DNA from: an uncultured Eubacteriales bacterium
Lineage (GTDB): Bacteria > Bacillota > Clostridia > Monoglobales > Firm-18
Direction: 5' to 3'
Assembly (NCBI GenBank): GCA_905210885.1
Contig: CAJLYO010000120.1
Location: forward strand, 1 to 5,746
Length of the DNA stretch: 5,746 bases
The notes beneath the pieces are model-generated. The model ran no database searches and was not told where the DNA came from. It saw only the letters and a list, made by a program, of their open reading frames with translations. The position numbers were made by a program, and so were the translations under genes. Positions 5,698 through 5,746 of the stretch are shown piece by piece (within the stretch, counting starts at the first letter, position 1; every line of letters begins with the position of its first letter).

Positions 5698-5746
5698 GGC
5701 AGGGGCAGAAGGACTTGAACCCTCGACACATGGTTTTGGAGACCAA
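5697..5746 (-). tRNA. tRNA-Trp (anticodon CCA), 3' part; 5' part beyond window edge
   Basis: The minus strand shows standard tRNA positions 27-76. These are the anticodon stem TTGGT / ACCAT (U27-U43 mismatched, the other four pairs good), anticodon loop CTCCAAA with CCA at 5739-5737, a five-base variable loop GTGTC, T-arm GAGGG-TTCAAGT-CCTTC fully paired (one G-U), the 3' acceptor strand TGCCCCT, discriminator G73 and an encoded CCA. Anticodon CCA decodes UGG (Trp), and the loop and 3' acceptor strand resemble other bacterial tRNA-Trp genes. The D-arm and 5' acceptor strand are outside the window. The final A of CCA is the complement of the last T of the adjoining terminator. Confidence 0.92.

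Noticed and set aside
5394..5729. Minus-strand frame covering the terminator and tRNA
   Set aside because: It starts inside the tRNA-Trp gene and crosses a strong terminator; it is a chance frame.
5697..5746. tRNA-Trp 3' end as an integration (attachment) site for a genomic island
   Set aside because: No integrase and no second copy of the tRNA 3' end is present in the window, and base composition does not change visibly across the junction.
1..5746. CRISPR arrays, insertion sequences and riboswitches
   Set aside because: Reading through the window showed no repeat-spacer pattern, no transposase and no structured leader; the only long untranslated stretch, 785-902, is explained by the divergent promoters.

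Overview
The window looks like chromosomal DNA from an anaerobic Bacillota (Clostridia-type) bacterium. The signs are strong AGGAGG-type ribosome binding sites, moderate and even base composition, many cysteines in the enzymes, an AraC regulator with a PocR sensor, and a tRNA with an encoded CCA. The species cannot be named from the sequence alone.

Layout. Positions 1-784 (minus strand) hold a nearly complete PocR-AraC transcription regulator that runs off the left edge. Positions 785-902 are a divergent control region. Positions 903-5594 (plus strand) are a tight four-gene sugar operon: a fucose/arabinose-isomerase-family sugar isomerase (903-2300), an FGGY sugar kinase (2316-3752), a DUF4432 aldose-1-epimerase-like protein (3766-4767) and a class II fructose/tagatose-bisphosphate-type aldolase (4758-5594). 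The genes are 15 and 13 bases apart, and the last pair overlaps by 10. A strong bidirectional terminator (5665-5697) closes the operon. It abuts the 3' end of a tRNA-Trp on the minus strand (5697-5746), whose 5' part lies beyond the right edge.

Working model (inference). The DUF4432 protein interconverts the anomers of an aldose. The isomerase makes the ketose, the kinase phosphorylates it, and the aldolase splits the ketose phosphate into a triose phosphate (probably DHAP) and an aldehyde. The PocR-AraC protein probably senses the sugar or an intermediate and activates the operon. Family membership is clear for all genes but the sugar is not. The kinase pocket motif is not that of xylulokinase, and the aldolase phosphate-binding loop carries two unusual tyrosines, so this looks like a pathway for a non-standard or undescribed sugar. 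No transporter, glycosidase or exporter is in the window.
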